DNA from: JBDSSS01 sp038224055
GTDB taxonomy: Bacteria; Actinomycetota; Actinomycetes; Actinomycetales; Dermatophilaceae
Length of the DNA stretch: 5,939 nucleotides
Direction of reading: 5' to 3'
NCBI GenBank assembly: GCA_038224055.1
Contig: JBBRGO010000207.1
Span: forward strand, 1-5,939
In this document: one piece after another, positions 5,307 through 5,939 of the stretch
Position numbering within the stretch: the stretch's first letter is position 1
Layout: every line of letters begins with the position of its first letter
Made by a program: the position numbers and the translations under genes
The notes under the pieces: generated by a model
Databases searched by the model: none
What the model saw: the letters and a program-made list of their open reading frames with translations, nothing else
What the model was told of the DNA's origin: nothing

Positions 5307-5816
5307 GTGAGCCCCACCATGTTCAACCTCGATGCCGACATCCCCGAGCCCCTGCGACCGCTGGCGTGGCTCATCGGGCGCTGGGAGGGCGCGGGCGTCG
5401 TCGGCTACCCGACGATCGAGTCCGCCCACTTCGGCCAGGAGGTCGAGGTGAGCCACGACGGGCGCGGCTTCCTCAAGTGGGAGAGCCGCGCCTGGATCCT
5501 CGACAGCGAGAACGGCTCGAAGGTCCGCCCCGCAGCCGTCGAGTCCGGCTTCTGGCGCCCCCTCGAGGGCGGTGAGGTCGAGCTGCTCCTCGCGCACCCG
5601 ACCGGCATCCTCGAGCTCTACTACGGGACCATGGAGCCCGCCCGGATCCACCTGAAGACCGACGGCGTACTGCGCTCGCCCGGCGCCAAGGAGTACAACG
5701 CGGCGACCCGGATGTACGGCCTCGTGGACTCCCAGCTGATGTGGGTGATGGACATGGCGGCCGTCGGCCAGGAGCTGCAGAGCCACCTGTCGGGCACCCT
5801 CAAGCGGGTGGAATGA
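5307..5816 (+). CDS. FABP-like / nitrobindin-family haem-binding beta-barrel protein
   Basis: This is a predicted cytosolic ten-stranded beta-barrel of the nitrobindin (THAP4-like, formerly FABP-like) family. Studied members bind ferric haem in an open pocket, interact with NO and may isomerise peroxynitrite. The 169 residues match the family size. The signature GRWEGAGV at 24-31 (family GxWxGxG) is intact. Barrel strands follow, such as GFLKWESRAWIL (54-65) and EVELLLAHPTGILELYYG (90-107), and the C-terminal QSHLSGTLKRV at 158-168 holds His160, the expected iron ligand. The start is uncertain: GTG 5307 gives MSPTMFNLD, while ATG 5319 gives MFNLDADIPEP; neither has a good Shine-Dalgarno. The gene runs in the same direction as the YgfZ-like gene 28 bp on. 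M. tuberculosis Rv0813c, also near mshD and glnR, is the likely counterpart (from memory). Haem binding is inferred from the conserved His. Confidence 0.9.
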   Translation: MSPTMFNLDADIPEPLRPLAWLIGRWEGAGVVGYPTIESAHFGQEVEVSHDGRGFLKWESRAWILDSENGSKVRPAAVESGFWRPLEGGEVELLLAHPTGILELYYGTMEPARIHLKTDGVLRSPGAKEYNAATRMYGLVDSQLMWVMDMAAVGQELQSHLSGTLKRVE

Positions 5817-5844
5817 CGCCGTGGTCGATCCCGTTGACCCAGGT

Positions 5845-5939
5845 ATGACCGACGTCGCCGTGCCCACCCGTAGCCCCCTGCTCGACCGCCCTGGCGCCGT
5901 CGCCGGCGAGGGGCTCGAAGCCGGGGTGGCGCTGCACTA
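5845..5939 (+). CDS. ygfZ: YgfZ/GcvT-type folate-binding protein, N-terminal fragment
   Basis: Only the first 31 codons are present before the window edge; the family usually has 300-400 residues. The segment SPLLDRPGAVAGEGLEAGVALH (residues 10-31) reads like the start of actinobacterial YgfZ proteins, where PGAV followed by a GVA.HY segment opens the GcvT-like fold. YgfZ helps maintain Fe-S enzymes such as MiaB and depends on folate. ATG 5845 has only a close AGG before it. An in-frame GTG at 5821 would add eight residues and is a possible alternative. It lies 28 bp after the nitrobindin-like gene in the same direction, probably in one transcript, as for the corresponding mycobacterial genes. 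The call rests on a short N-terminus, hence the moderate confidence. Confidence 0.72.
   Translation, partial: MTDVAVPTRSPLLDRPGAVAGEGLEAGVALH

Overview
The window comes from a high-GC Gram-positive actinomycete. Support for this includes very strong G/C at third codon positions, a mycothiol synthase gene (mycothiol is the thiol of Actinobacteria), a GlnR-type orphan regulator, and two apparently leaderless promoters. Protein wording and gene order recall Intrasporangiaceae-like genera (Janibacter, Knoellia, Tetrasphaera), but that placement is recollection and inference.

Layout, left to right. (1) 1-821, minus: mshD, cut by the left edge so that the last few tens of codons are missing. (2) 822-940: a divergent intergenic region with a small inverted repeat and a strong Shine-Dalgarno for the next gene. 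(3) 941-2827, plus: a secreted 5'-nucleotidase/metallophosphatase with an unusual Lys/Asp/His-rich linker after the signal peptide. (4) 2826-2911: a 12-bp triple tandem repeat and a long GC-rich hairpin that probably terminates transcription from both sides. (5) 2921-3622, minus: glnR, the nitrogen regulator with a degenerate receiver domain, probably read from a leaderless transcript. (6) 3689-3949 and 3956-4810, plus: a MoaD/ThiS-like sulfur carrier closely followed by an unrecognised multi-pass membrane protein, very likely one operon. (7) 4831-5214, minus: a DsrE-family protein with a CxxC motif, convergent with the membrane protein and probably leaderless. (8) 5215-5306: a divergent intergenic region with a perfect 8-bp inverted repeat. 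(9) 5307-5816, plus: a nitrobindin/FABP-family beta-barrel protein, followed at 5845 by the first 31 codons of a YgfZ-type folate-binding protein that runs off the right edge.

Most of these genes appear to belong to a conserved actinobacterial chromosomal neighbourhood. From memory, the Mycobacterium tuberculosis Rv0811c-Rv0819 block has a YgfZ-like protein, an FABP/nitrobindin, sulfur-relay genes, a membrane/exported protein, a GlnR-like regulator and mshD in the same relative orientations. Here a 5'-nucleotidase gene on the opposite strand sits between glnR and mshD. The shared themes are thiol and sulfur handling (mycothiol, MoaD, DsrE), nitrogen control (GlnR), haem/NO or redox (nitrobindin) and Fe-S maintenance (YgfZ). 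I see no mobile element, CRISPR array, tRNA or rRNA, and no clear sign of a wholly new system. The points most worth a second look are the unknown membrane protein coupled to an orphan MoaD, the charged linker of the nucleotidase, the inverted repeat between dsrE and the nitrobindin gene, and a tiny bridging ORF between the last two genes.
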